DNA of 64,000 nucleotides from Bacteroidota bacterium (GTDB taxonomy: Bacteria > Bacteroidota > Bacteroidia > 2-12-FULL-35-15). Where the stretch lies: NCBI GenBank assembly GCA_017303895.1, contig JAFLBF010000004.1, positions 208,920 to 272,919 on the forward strand. Direction: 5' to 3'. Below the pieces are notes generated by a model, which did no database searches, was not told the origin of the DNA, and saw nothing but the letters and a program-made list of their open reading frames with translations. This document shows positions 1-8,551 of the stretch, one piece after another. Each line of letters begins with the position of its first letter. Position 1 is the first letter of the stretch. A program made the translations under genes and the position numbers.

Positions 1-1
1 T

Positions 2-1162
2 GGCATTAATTCAATTAAAGAATATTGGAAAAATGTAAGAGGAAAAGGTGTTGATTGGACTTGGGAAATTTTCAGCAATTCAGGTGATGAAGATTTTTTG
101 TTTCAAACAGGTATTTCTCACTTGACATTGTCTTACAATAAAAAGCATACAACTTATTCTTCTCTTTTTTCTGTAATTTGGAAAAAACAACCAAATGGTG
201 AATACCATATAATATCAGATTTTTATAGAGCTCATGACCAATTTAGTATTCCTTCGTATGAAGTAATAAAAGATAGTGTCTGGATTCAAACACCCACAGA
301 TACTCTTTTCGCTATAATTTTTAAACCGAAACTTTCCATTGATAAAAAACTGCCTGCAATATATTGCCTTCAAGGCGGAGGTAATATTGGTATGGATAAT
401 TATTTTTACGAAGCTGAACTTTTTGCAAGTGCTGGATTTGTTTCACTAGTTTGTGACAAATCGGGAGCAGGAAAGTCAAAAGGTAATAGTTCGTGGGTCA
501 CACAGACATTCACTGATAAAACCCAGGAGTATTCATATGTTTTGAATTGGATATTTTCGCAGCCATATATAGACACCACACTTGTTGGCGTTCATGGACC
601 GAGTGAAGGTGGTCGACTAGCGCTATCTTTAGCACTTGCAAATCCTATGAGAATAAAATTTGTTAATGCGGTTTCTGCACCACTTGAAACGCTTAAAGAA
701 AATCAATTATATGCAATTGAAAAACTTTTGATATCTCAAGGCTATAATTACTCAGTCATAGCTCAAACGCTAGAACTTTTTAATGAATATTTTGAGGCAA
801 TAAAAAACAAGAAAATTTCAAAGGATTTAATGGATAGGGTAAATAAATTAAGAGAGCAATACCCAAAGTTGTATTTACCTTTAAATTCGACTGAACTACC
901 CCGTATGCCTCAATCAACAGACATTGACTACACATATGGTACAGACATTCATAAACTGAATTGTCCAATTTATTTTCAATACGGAGCAAATGATGCTGTT
1001 GTAAATGTTGCTAATTCTCTAAAATTAATTCCCGCAAAAGACAATATTACAATCAAAATTTATAAAGATACTGACCACTCAATAAACTATCCGAATGGCG
1101 ACACTCATGGTGGCTACCATATTGACAAATTGAAATGGCTACTTTCAATTATAACGAAGTAG
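2..1162 (+). CDS. SnoaL-like domain fused to alpha/beta hydrolase, 5' truncated
   Basis: The reading frame is open from base 2, so the gene starts before the window; a TTG at 98 is only an internal codon. The first ~70 visible residues (EYWKNVRGKGVDWTWEIF, then SGDEDFLFQTG, then VIWKKQPNGEYHIISDFYR) look like the end of a SnoaL/DUF4440-type NTF2-like fold. The rest is an alpha/beta hydrolase of the dienelactone hydrolase or acyl-peptidase type: an oxyanion-region CLQGGGNIGMDN, nucleophile elbow GPSEGG, a candidate acid in YGANDAVV and a candidate catalytic histidine in DTDHS. The substrate cannot be told from sequence. The hydrolase assignment is firm; the N-terminal domain is inferred from pattern. 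The gene ends before a 144-base spacer and is not obviously co-transcribed with the next gene. Confidence 0.8.
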   Translation, partial: GINSIKEYWKNVRGKGVDWTWEIFSNSGDEDFLFQTGISHLTLSYNKKHTTYSSLFSVIWKKQPNGEYHIISDFYRAHDQFSIPSYEVIKDSVWIQTPTDTLFAIIFKPKLSIDKKLPAIYCLQGGGNIGMDNYFYEAELFASAGFVSLVCDKSGAGKSKGNSSWVTQTFTDKTQEYSYVLNWIFSQPYIDTTLVGVHGPSEGGRLALSLALANPMRIKFVNAVSAPLETLKENQLYAIEKLLISQGYNYSVIAQTLELFNEYFEAIKNKKISKDLMDRVNKLREQYPKLYLPLNSTELPRMPQSTDIDYTYGTDIHKLNCPIYFQYGANDAVVNVANSLKLIPAKDNITIKIYKDTDHSINYPNGDTHGGYHIDKLKWLLSIITK

Positions 1163-1306
1163 AAACCAGAGCAGGTGACAGTGCGCTTCAGCAATATCGG
1201 GACTGTAATTGCATAACATTATTTCATTAAATTTACATCGTGCACACGGAGAGTTCAAATTTTCAAATCCCTAACTTCGCAAAGCGCCATAACCATAAAA
1301 ATAACA

Positions 1307-1834
1307 ATGTCACGTAAAGTAATACTCTATATCGCTACCAGCTTGGATGGTTACATTGCCAAACCCAATGACGACCTAAGCTTTTTATCCATTGTACACA
1401 AAGAAGGTTTGGATTATGGCTATACTGATTTTGTTAATTCTGTGGACACCGTCATCCTAGGCAGAAAAACCTATGATTGGGTGATGACACAAGTACCGGA
1501 ATTCCCGCATGCCGATAAGAATGCGTATATCATCACCCGAACAACAAAACCAAGCATTGGCAAAACACAATTTTATACCGCTGATCTTAAAGCACTCATC
1601 AGCCAACTAAAAAGTGAGCAAGGGAAAAATATATTTATTGATGGAGGTGCTGAACTCGTTAATACACTCTTAAAAGATCACTTGATCGATGAGTTGATCA
1701 TTTCTATTATTCCAATTCTTGTAGGTGATGGCATCAAACTTTTCAAGGATGGTCGCCCCGAACAAAACCTGGAACTTATTTCATCGCAACAATTTGAAAC
1801 AGGGTTGGTGCAAGTGCATTATAAATGCAAATGA
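1307..1834 (+). CDS. Dihydrofolate reductase-like (RibD C-terminal domain) protein
   Basis: A 175-residue protein of the RibD C-terminal/YyaP-YwjB family, which shares the dihydrofolate reductase fold. Visible features are the N-terminal strand VILYIATSLDGYIA, the NADPH-loop segment TVILGRKTYDWVM and the later IFIDGGAELVNTLL and ELIISIIPILVGDGI, all typical of this family. It is full length for a stand-alone member. Members are presumed NADPH-dependent reductases, but most have no known substrate, and a genuine FolA role is not supported. It begins at an ATG with an A-rich leader and is followed by a 72-base gap holding the promoter of the next gene. Confidence 0.85.
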   Translation: MSRKVILYIATSLDGYIAKPNDDLSFLSIVHKEGLDYGYTDFVNSVDTVILGRKTYDWVMTQVPEFPHADKNAYIITRTTKPSIGKTQFYTADLKALISQLKSEQGKNIFIDGGAELVNTLLKDHLIDELIISIIPILVGDGIKLFKDGRPEQNLELISSQQFETGLVQVHYKCK

Positions 1835-1862
1835 ATTTAACAAGCATTAACATTCTTCCTGT

Positions 1863-1891
1863 TTGAACAAGCATGGCAAAAACTATTTTTG
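1863..1891 (+). promoter_or_regulatory. Bacteroidota-type promoter of the propeller lipoprotein gene
   Basis: TTG at 1863-1865, an 18-base spacer and TATTTTTG at 1884-1891, a full match to the TAnnTTTG -7 box. The ATG at 1907 lies 15 bases downstream, giving a very short leader. Confidence 0.6.
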
Positions 1892-1906
1892 TTTAAAATT
1901 TAGCAA

Positions 1907-2956
1907 ATGAAATTTTTAGTAAGCTGCCTTTTATTATCCGCCTCCTTATTCAGCTCTTGCAAAGGAGAGAATCCAAAAGCACAACACAACACGGAGCCTA
2001 TTGCTATAGGCGGAGATACCGTATCATCCATTGATAAAAGCATTTGGGTGATCTATCAGGATAAGAAAAACAACTATTGGTTTGGGAGTAATGGCAAAGG
2101 GGTGTATCGTTACGATGGAAAAACAATCATAAACTTTAATACTACTCATGGTCTATCGAGTGATCAGATCAGAGGCATTCAGGAAGATACACATGGGAAC
2201 ATTTTTTTCGATACGCCTTCAGGTGTTACAAAGTTTGATGGTACATCACTCACTCTTCTAAAAGCTATCCGATCAAATACCAACGACTGGAAATCATTTC
2301 CATCTGACCTATGGTTCAAAGGCAATGGGAATACCACAGGGGCATTCCGTTATGACGGACAAAATTTATACGAATTAGAGTTTCCGCTGTTTAATCCAAA
2401 AGCTCCTAGAGAAGAACATGCTGTTTATACGATCTATAAAGATCAAACAGGAGCTATTTGGTTTGGCACACTGGCTGCCGGTGTTTGCCGCTTTAATGGC
2501 ACATCCTTTCAATGGCTCTATGAAAAAGAGTTAGGCGTTCTAGCCGATGGAAGAGTTCCTGCCGTTCGCAACATCATCGAAGACAAAGACGGTAACTTCT
2601 GGTTCAGTAATATTCTTCATAAATACAAGATCAAACAAGAGCACCAACCCAATTCTGACAGCATTCAATACTCCAAATTAAACGGAATAGAACTATTAGA
2701 ACGTCAAGCAAAAGTAGAACTCCCTTATTTTACATCCGCAGTAAAAGATCAAACCAACTTATGGATGAGCAGCTATAATGAAGGTGTGTGGAAATACAAT
2801 GGCAACACATTGAACACCTTCAAAATAAAAGAAGGCCATACGAATGTGTTGATCATTTCAATTTATAAAGACAATTCAGGAACGCTCTGGCTGGCAACCG
2901 ACAATAATGGTGTGTATAAATTCAATGGTACACAATTCGAAAAAGTAGTGTTTTAA
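1907..2956 (+). CDS. Lipoprotein with Reg_prop (two-component regulator propeller) repeats
   Basis: A 349-residue exported protein. The N-terminus MKFLVSCLLLSASLFSSC is a lipoprotein signal with the lipid-accepting Cys at about residue 18. The rest is built of Reg_prop-type blades recognisable as repeats of I-x-E/K-D-x-x-G-x-x-W-F-G-T/S-x-G-x-G-V-x-R-Y-D-G, for example NNYWFGSNGKGVYRYDG, GAIWFGTLAAGVCRFNG and GTLWLATDNNGVYKFNG. In the Bacteroidota such blades usually form the periplasmic sensor of hybrid two-component systems. Here they are a separate lipoprotein lying 101 bases upstream of a response regulator/histidine kinase pair, so a sensory accessory role is possible but is only inferred from position. 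Confidence 0.85.
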   Translation: MKFLVSCLLLSASLFSSCKGENPKAQHNTEPIAIGGDTVSSIDKSIWVIYQDKKNNYWFGSNGKGVYRYDGKTIINFNTTHGLSSDQIRGIQEDTHGNIFFDTPSGVTKFDGTSLTLLKAIRSNTNDWKSFPSDLWFKGNGNTTGAFRYDGQNLYELEFPLFNPKAPREEHAVYTIYKDQTGAIWFGTLAAGVCRFNGTSFQWLYEKELGVLADGRVPAVRNIIEDKDGNFWFSNILHKYKIKQEHQPNSDSIQYSKLNGIELLERQAKVELPYFTSAVKDQTNLWMSSYNEGVWKYNGNTLNTFKIKEGHTNVLIISIYKDNSGTLWLATDNNGVYKFNGTQFEKVVF

Positions 2957-3057
2957 TAAAACACAGCTTCTTTTAAATTCAAAATGCCCAAAAAGTGATC
3001 GTGTATATTATTATTTAGTTACTTTGCAGAAGTTTCAATCCGAATCGAGAACAAATA

Positions 3058-3762
3058 ATGAATAACAAAGGCATAGCTAAAATACTTTTAGTGGAGGACG
3101 AAACCGGAGTGGTTGATTTTATAAAAAAAGGCCTCACCGAAGTTGGATATGATGTTACTGTAGCATTTAATGGCACATCTGCACTCCAAATTGCTGGCGA
3201 AAAAACATTCGATCTGTTCATTCTCGATATTATGCTCCCCGATATTACAGGCATTGAAGTCTGCCAGAAACTGAGGCAACAAAACTTAAGATCTCCCATC
3301 CTATTCTTAACAGCTTTAGGTACTTCAGAAAATATAGCCTTGGGATTAAACATTGGGGCTGATGATTATTTGGTAAAACCGTTCAAATTCATTGAACTAA
3401 ATGCACGTATCAACGCCTTACTAAGACGTGTCACACAATCCGACAACAAAACCAATGACGAGCTTATTTATAGCGCTGCTGATCTTGTTCTGAATGACGG
3501 AACTAAAAGTGTTACACGAAACAACACACTCATTACACTTACAGCAACTGAATACCGCCTGCTTTTGGCTCTTTTAAAAAACAAAGGAAAAGTACTATCC
3601 CGCATGCAGCTGTTAGAAGAAGCATGGGACATTAATTTTAATTTGGGTACAAACGTGGTGGATGTGTATATTAATTATTTAAGAAAAAAAATTGATACGG
3701 ATCATGAACCTAAACTAATACACACCGTTGTTGGGATGGGTTATGTATTAAAAGAAAAATGA
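3058..3762 (+). CDS. OmpR/PhoB-family response regulator
   Basis: A 234-residue response regulator. The receiver domain (residues ~7-122) shows the acidic pocket VEDE (D14), phosphoacceptor D57 in LDIMLP, T85 in LTAL and K107 in LVKPF. A winged-helix DNA-binding domain follows (~135-232), with LTATEYRLLLALLKNKGKVLSR and the C-terminal VVGMGYVLK. Phosphorylation at D57 is expected to activate DNA binding. The stop overlaps the kinase start by four bases (ATGA), so the two are translationally coupled. Targets are unknown; the downstream transport genes 5213-7079 are a reasonable guess from position. Confidence 0.95.
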   Translation: MNNKGIAKILLVEDETGVVDFIKKGLTEVGYDVTVAFNGTSALQIAGEKTFDLFILDIMLPDITGIEVCQKLRQQNLRSPILFLTALGTSENIALGLNIGADDYLVKPFKFIELNARINALLRRVTQSDNKTNDELIYSAADLVLNDGTKSVTRNNTLITLTATEYRLLLALLKNKGKVLSRMQLLEEAWDINFNLGTNVVDVYINYLRKKIDTDHEPKLIHTVVGMGYVLKEK

Positions 3763-5132
3763 GAACACAAACAAAAGTCGCTTTATTGATCGGTCTGGTT
3801 TGTGTAACCATTGTGGTCATATTTAGCATCACTGTCTATTTTTTTGTCAACAAATATTCCTATGTTGATTTTTATAAACGCCTCGAAGCAAGGGTTCGAA
3901 TTGCCTCTCAATATTACTTGGAGCCGGGATCACTAAAGGCCGAAAATGTAAAAGCATTAAAAGATCAGCATCTCGAAAAGCTGGAAAATGAAAAAGAGTT
4001 TCTCATAGAACTCAATCAAAAAACATCCATCACATCAATTATCAATGAATACAAATTCCCTTCAGAATTTGTAACTGAATTATTAAACACCGGCAAAGCA
4101 ACAGAAAAAGAAGGAAACTTATTTTATGCAGGAGCAAAGCATTTAAAAAATGAAAAAGTATTTCTCATTATTGTTTCTGCCGAAAATTACTATGTTTCAC
4201 ATCATCTTTTATTCCTCAGAAACTTGCTAATAGCAGGCATCTCTTTTGTTGTAATACTTGTCATTTCCCTCTCCTTCTATTTTTCAAGACATATCTTCTC
4301 TCCCATCCGTCATATTATTGACAAAGTAAAACAGATCAGCACAGAAAACATTCACCTTCGCTTAGATGACTCAAATACCAATAGCGAGATCAAAGAACTT
4401 ATACTCACGTTTAACGACCTTTTAAATCGAATAGAAACAGCTTTTGAAACTCATAAAAATTTCATCAGCAATGCTTCGCATGAGCTAGGAACTCCACTCA
4501 CATCCATCATTGGCGAAGCTGATGTTTCACTTCTAAAACCTAGAAGTCCTGAAGAGTACATTGAGTCCCTTAAAAACATTTCATTTCAAGCCGAAAGGCT
4601 CGACAACATCACTAAATCACTTTTATTTTTAGCTCAAACAGGCTATAAAGACAAAGCAATAACCCTTGAAAGGATTCGTATTGATGAAGTTATTTGGGAT
4701 ACAAAACAAGTGATCGACAAATTAAATCCCGACAATAAAATCACTGTCGACCTGAGCCTTTTACCTGAAGACCCAAAAAAATTAAAAATTAAAGGGAACA
4801 GACAATTGCTTCAACTCGCTTTTGCGAATTTGCTCAATAATGCTTGTAAATACTCCAACAATAAGCAAGTAACCGTTTTTATTGCTTCATCTGATAGCCA
4901 GATCATCGTCACAATTAAAGATCTTGGTATCGGTATTCCTGAATCAGAGATCCCTTTTATTTATGATCCTTTTTTCAGAGCCTCTAACACCAAACTTTAT
5001 GAAGGCTACGGAATTGGATTACCCCTTACACGAAATGTGATCAAACTGCATCAAGGGCAACTAATTGTTAATTCTGTCTTAAATGCAGGCACCACAGTAC
5101 AGGTGAAGATCCCTCTATACCTGCAATCTTAA
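3759..5132 (+). CDS. HAMP-containing sensor histidine kinase
   Basis: A 457-residue inner-membrane sensor kinase and partner of the preceding regulator. There is one membrane segment at ~7-31, a ~120-residue extracytoplasmic sensor region, a second segment at ~153-176 and a HAMP linker to ~230. The HisKA helix carries H241 in NASHELGTPLTS; the sequence after the His is ELGTP rather than the common ELRTP. The HATPase domain has an N box (FANLLNNACKYS), G1 (DLGIGIP) and G2 (GYGIGLPL). The short periplasmic domain matches no sensor fold I recognise. It overlaps the regulator by ATGA. Confidence 0.93.
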   Translation: MRTQTKVALLIGLVCVTIVVIFSITVYFFVNKYSYVDFYKRLEARVRIASQYYLEPGSLKAENVKALKDQHLEKLENEKEFLIELNQKTSITSIINEYKFPSEFVTELLNTGKATEKEGNLFYAGAKHLKNEKVFLIIVSAENYYVSHHLLFLRNLLIAGISFVVILVISLSFYFSRHIFSPIRHIIDKVKQISTENIHLRLDDSNTNSEIKELILTFNDLLNRIETAFETHKNFISNASHELGTPLTSIIGEADVSLLKPRSPEEYIESLKNISFQAERLDNITKSLLFLAQTGYKDKAITLERIRIDEVIWDTKQVIDKLNPDNKITVDLSLLPEDPKKLKIKGNRQLLQLAFANLLNNACKYSNNKQVTVFIASSDSQIIVTIKDLGIGIPESEIPFIYDPFFRASNTKLYEGYGIGLPLTRNVIKLHQGQLIVNSVLNAGTTVQVKIPLYLQS

Positions 5133-5212
5133 AATTCTAATCTCTTTCTAATCTCTTTCTTATCCCATATTAATTCGGGAGATACATCTTGCGGCATAAT
5201 TCATCAAAAATT

Positions 5213-5689
5213 ATGTACAAAACGATATTGATACCCATTGATTTCTGTGTCGCTTCATTAAATACATTAAAAGTGGCACTTGAAGAAAACAAAGGACAGC
5301 CAATAAAAATAGTACTCCTGTATTCCGAATATTTAAATGACTCCATCCAGGATCTGCTTTTTTATTCGCCCAACAAGATCATTAATTCAAAGAAAACAAC
5401 TGAATTCAATGAAGCATTAGAAATATTGTGTAACAGGTTTGGATTAACACAATCCAACATCTGCATACGTCTTTTGCACAACAACAAACGCGGACATTTG
5501 GAGCCCATCATTCAAATACACAATGTAACGTCCATTTACATTCCGGAGCAATATCAACTAAACTTAAAAAACAATGCATTTGATCCTATTCCTCTTTTAG
5601 GATCATTACCTCTTGATATCCATAAAGTAAAATGGAATTACAACAACAACAAAAGTGAACAAGAACAATTAACCTCCTTATTTAACTAA
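5213..5689 (+). CDS. Divergent UspA-like protein
   Basis: I start this at the ATG at 5213, giving MYKTILIPIDF; the TTG at 5189 adds eight residues unlike the family. The N-terminus (YKTILIPIDFCVASLNTLKV) is a standard UspA beginning, and the 158-residue length fits one Usp domain. The usual C-terminal nucleotide loop G-2x-G-9x-G-S/T is missing; the equivalent region reads IYIPEQYQLNLKN. ATP binding is therefore doubtful. The stop lies one base before the start of the SulP permease, so it is probably co-translated with it and may act as an accessory or regulatory protein of the transporter. That role is inferred from position only. Confidence 0.7.
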   Translation: MYKTILIPIDFCVASLNTLKVALEENKGQPIKIVLLYSEYLNDSIQDLLFYSPNKIINSKKTTEFNEALEILCNRFGLTQSNICIRLLHNNKRGHLEPIIQIHNVTSIYIPEQYQLNLKNNAFDPIPLLGSLPLDIHKVKWNYNNNKSEQEQLTSLFN

Positions 5690-5690
5690 T

Positions 5691-7079
5691 ATGAACAAAC
5701 CACAATTTCCAACAACACCCCTAGCTCGACTTAAATTGTTTTTTACTTTTTTTGATTCACGATGGGAAGATCTAAAAAAAGAAACCTGGGGCAAAACCGT
5801 TTATCGCGATTTTAGTGCAGGATTAATTGTTGCAATGACAGCTATCCCAATGGCTATGGGTTTTGCTATGGCAATGGGCATGCGCCCCGAACATGGTATC
5901 ATTGCAGGAGCATTGGCATGCGTAGTTGGACGAACATTTGGTGGTTCTAAATATCAGGTATATGGCCCAACAGCTGCATTTATTCCTGTTATAGCAAGTT
6001 TGATAGCAAAATATGGTCCTGCCAATGGTGGAAACTTTGAAGAAGCACATGGCTTTCTTATCCTGGTCTCTATCATTTCCGGGATTGTACTGATTATAAT
6101 GGGTCTTTGGGGGTTTGGTCGCTTCGCAAAATTAGTCCCGAATTCGATCATTGTCGGATTTACGATAGGTATAGCTGTTGCCATTGCATTAACAAATCTC
6201 GAAGACATTTTAGGCATTGAATCTTTTTCCGATTTTTTAGGACAGGATGAAGACATTAAAGGAGGATTGATCCACAACTTTACCACTGCATTAGGAAATT
6301 TGGATAAGATCAATCTTTGGTCTGTATTTCTAGGTGTATTAACATTTGCATTAACCAAATTACTCTTACGAATTTCCATTTTTATTCCCGGACCGGTAAT
6401 CGCAATGGCAACAGCTACAATCCTTTCTGCAACTGTATTAGCTGATCAAAACATCATTCTTGTTAAAGATCTTTACGGAACAATTCCTAATAATTTCTTT
6501 GTATTTACAGCTCCGTATTTACCTGCTCTGGATGGAGCGATCATTTTAGATATTTTATACTATGTAAGTGCTATTGTTTTTGTTTCCGGTGTTGAAAGTA
6601 TCCTTTGCTCATCCATGGCTGATAAACTGGCTAACAATACAAAAACACCTTTTAATCCTGATAAAGAATTTTTTGGTCAAGGAATGGTTCAAATCATTAC
6701 TCCGCTTGTTCAAGGATTCCCATGTACAGGTGCTTTGGCGCGTACAGCAACCAGCATTAAAGCAGGAGCTCAAACTCCATTAGCAGGATACTTTAAAGCC
6801 GCTCTTAAATTAGCGATGGCATTCTACCTTGCTCAATATTTAGAATTAATTCCAATGGCTTGTATTGGTGGTATTCTCGTGTGGGTAGCCAGCAACATGA
6901 TAAAAGTAAAAGAGATCAAAGAAATAAAACACCTTGGTAAATTTGAATTTTCAATGATGGTTTATACCGCTGTTATGGTTCCATTAACTGATTTCTTAAC
7001 AGGTGTTCTATCTGCACTGATCATCTACTTCATTGTAAAAGTAGTATTCAAACGAGGAAAACAAAAGATTGTTGACTAA
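5691..7079 (+). CDS. SulP-family anion permease lacking a STAS domain
   Basis: A 462-residue polytopic inner-membrane permease of the SulP/SLC26 family. The family signature region is clear: FSAGLIVAMTAIPMAMGFAMA, then GIIAGALACVVGRTFGGSKYQVYGPTAAF written here as two adjoining motifs, and later PCTGALARTATSIKAGAQTP. SulP proteins carry sulfate, bicarbonate or other anions, and most bacterial members end in a cytoplasmic STAS domain. This one stops after the last membrane helix at FKRGKQKIVD, so it has no STAS domain. Substrate cannot be assigned. It is one base from the Usp-like gene and 130 bases before yeiH. Confidence 0.88.
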   Translation: MNKPQFPTTPLARLKLFFTFFDSRWEDLKKETWGKTVYRDFSAGLIVAMTAIPMAMGFAMAMGMRPEHGIIAGALACVVGRTFGGSKYQVYGPTAAFIPVIASLIAKYGPANGGNFEEAHGFLILVSIISGIVLIIMGLWGFGRFAKLVPNSIIVGFTIGIAVAIALTNLEDILGIESFSDFLGQDEDIKGGLIHNFTTALGNLDKINLWSVFLGVLTFALTKLLLRISIFIPGPVIAMATATILSATVLADQNIILVKDLYGTIPNNFFVFTAPYLPALDGAIILDILYYVSAIVFVSGVESILCSSMADKLANNTKTPFNPDKEFFGQGMVQIITPLVQGFPCTGALARTATSIKAGAQTPLAGYFKAALKLAMAFYLAQYLELIPMACIGGILVWVASNMIKVKEIKEIKHLGKFEFSMMVYTAVMVPLTDFLTGVLSALIIYFIVKVVFKRGKQKIVD

Positions 7080-7147
7080 TGCTTGCAATTCATACACCAC
7101 AATGTTATTCCTAAGATCACTCTGATGAATAATTCATAAATCCCCTT

Positions 7148-7163
7148 TGTAACCAATGTTACA
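7148..7163. promoter_or_regulatory. Crp/Fnr-type palindrome upstream of yeiH
   Basis: TGTAAC-CAAT-GTTACA is a perfect 6+4+6 inverted repeat of the size and half-site type bound by Crp/Fnr regulators. Its centre lies about 41 bases before the start site predicted from the -7 box at 7185-7192, the usual position of a class II activator site. Confidence 0.5.
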
Positions 7164-7184
7164 GTGCATCGTTTTCTAACAAAC

Positions 7185-7192
7185 TAACTTTG
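7185..7192 (+). promoter_or_regulatory. -7 box of the yeiH promoter
   Basis: TAACTTTG matches TAnnTTTG fully and lies 17 bases before the ATG at 7210. No TTG is present at the -33 position, which fits a promoter that depends on an activator at the palindrome 7148-7163. Confidence 0.5.
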
Positions 7193-7209
7193 CACTGTAA
7201 ACAAAGGTT

Positions 7210-8187
7210 ATGAAACAATTGCAAGCAGAGTATCGTGGAATTATTCTCTCCACCATCATTGGATCGGTTAGCTATGCCGCTTCTGCATTTATTCCCGGTG
7301 CGCTCAATAGTATTTTAATGGCACTGCTTGCCGGAATGCTGGTAGGCAACATGATCAAAGTTCCTGAAAATTTCCAATCAGGAATAAGCTTTACCAGTGG
7401 TAAACTATTGGAGTTATCCATTTTGTTTCTTGCATTCAGCATCAATTATACACACATTGCACAAATAGGAGCATTAAGTTTTAGCATCATCGCTATTATG
7501 ATCGTTGCTATGCTTTTATTTACCTATTACCTTTCTATCAAAGTAAAATGTCCGGGAAGTACTGGCTGGCTGGTAGGCTTTGGCACCGCTATTTGTGGCT
7601 CATCGGCAATCGCGGCTTTATCACCAAGTGTCACCAAAAACAAAGAAGATGTTGGTATTGCTATGGCTGTTGTGAATCTATTGGGCAGCATCGGCATGAT
7701 CGTCATGCCAATTCTACTTGTAAAAATGGATCTAAGTACAACTCAAATGGGCTTACTATTAGGTGGCACATTGCATTCAGTCGGAAATGTTGCCGGTTCG
7801 GGATACACTATCAGCAATGAAGTAGGGGAAGCTGCTATCACCATCAAACTGGCACGTGTAGCCATGTTATCACCTGCACTCATCTTTTTTAATTATTTGG
7901 TGAACAAAGACAATGCAAAAAACTGGAAAGAGCATTTCCGTTTACCTTGGTACTTATGGAGTTTTATTGGCATCACCATATTAACATCTTTCATTCATTT
8001 TCCGGAAACTTTTTTAGGAATGATGGACACAGCCGGAAAGATCATTCTTACCATTGCCATGGCTGCTATTGGATTAAAAGTAAGCTTCAAAAAATTATAT
8101 CAGTCGGGCAGAAAAGGAATTTTATTCGGACTGATTGTATTTATTGTTGAAGTGCTACTCGTTGGTGGACTAATGATGTTTGTGTAA
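7210..8187 (+). CDS. YeiH-family putative sulfate exporter
   Basis: A 325-residue membrane protein of the YeiH/UPF0324 family, with about ten hydrophobic segments. Family features include ALLAGMLVGN, the central GFGTAICGSSAIAALSP and the later GGTLHSVGNVAGSGY. The family is annotated as putative sulfate exporters on limited experimental evidence. Lying behind a SulP permease, it may form an import/export pair for an oxyanion such as sulfate or sulfite. It has its own -7 box and an upstream Crp/Fnr-like palindrome, so it is probably regulated separately from the SulP gene. Confidence 0.85.
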   Translation: MKQLQAEYRGIILSTIIGSVSYAASAFIPGALNSILMALLAGMLVGNMIKVPENFQSGISFTSGKLLELSILFLAFSINYTHIAQIGALSFSIIAIMIVAMLLFTYYLSIKVKCPGSTGWLVGFGTAICGSSAIAALSPSVTKNKEDVGIAMAVVNLLGSIGMIVMPILLVKMDLSTTQMGLLLGGTLHSVGNVAGSGYTISNEVGEAAITIKLARVAMLSPALIFFNYLVNKDNAKNWKEHFRLPWYLWSFIGITILTSFIHFPETFLGMMDTAGKIILTIAMAAIGLKVSFKKLYQSGRKGILFGLIVFIVEVLLVGGLMMFV

Positions 8188-8499
8188 TCGTAAAACAAAT
8201 CCATTAGTTTCACTGATCAACTGTTGTTCTCTCATAACAACTATTTCCATTCGCTTCTTCAAGTGATGTTCTTGCATGCACTATTGATCACATTATAAAA
8301 ACAGCCGTTCATGTCTTGTCCCTGACCTCTTCTTTCTTTTATAATTTTTCTTACTACGCATATTCAACGTCACACTTCAACTACTAAATTAGTTCAAGGA
8401 CATCTACAATTTCTCCATTCACTTACTAAACTTCTCACTTCATCCACTCAACGTCTCACTTAACAACAACTTTTTATATTTTGATAAATTCAACAATAA
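8188..8499. other. Gene-free stretch with no coding potential seen
   Basis: Apart from the T/C-rich heptad-spaced tract at 8421-8464 and the terminator at 8500-8534, I see no reading frame, RNA gene or strong promoter here. It separates + strand yeiH from - strand genes. Confidence 0.6.
8421..8464. repeat. Heptad-spaced ACTT/ACGT-type degenerate repeat
   Basis: Short AC-starting words (ACTTCTC, ACTTCAT, ACGTCTC, ACTTAAC) recur in a register of seven bases (8430, 8437, 8451, 8458). It is one of four intergenic tracts in the window with the same seven-to-eight-base spacing. Confidence 0.45.
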
Positions 8500-8534
8500 A
8501 AAAGCCTTCATCAAGTGCATTGACAAAGGCTTTT
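8500..8534 (-). terminator. Terminator of the DUF1569 gene
   Basis: AAAAGCCTT at 8500-8508 pairs with AAGGCTTTT at 8526-8534, with an inner TCAA/TTGA pairing. Read on the - strand the stem is followed by a T run, 18 bases after the stop codon at 8552. Confidence 0.8.
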
Positions 8535-8551
8535 AAGCAAAATAATAAAGT

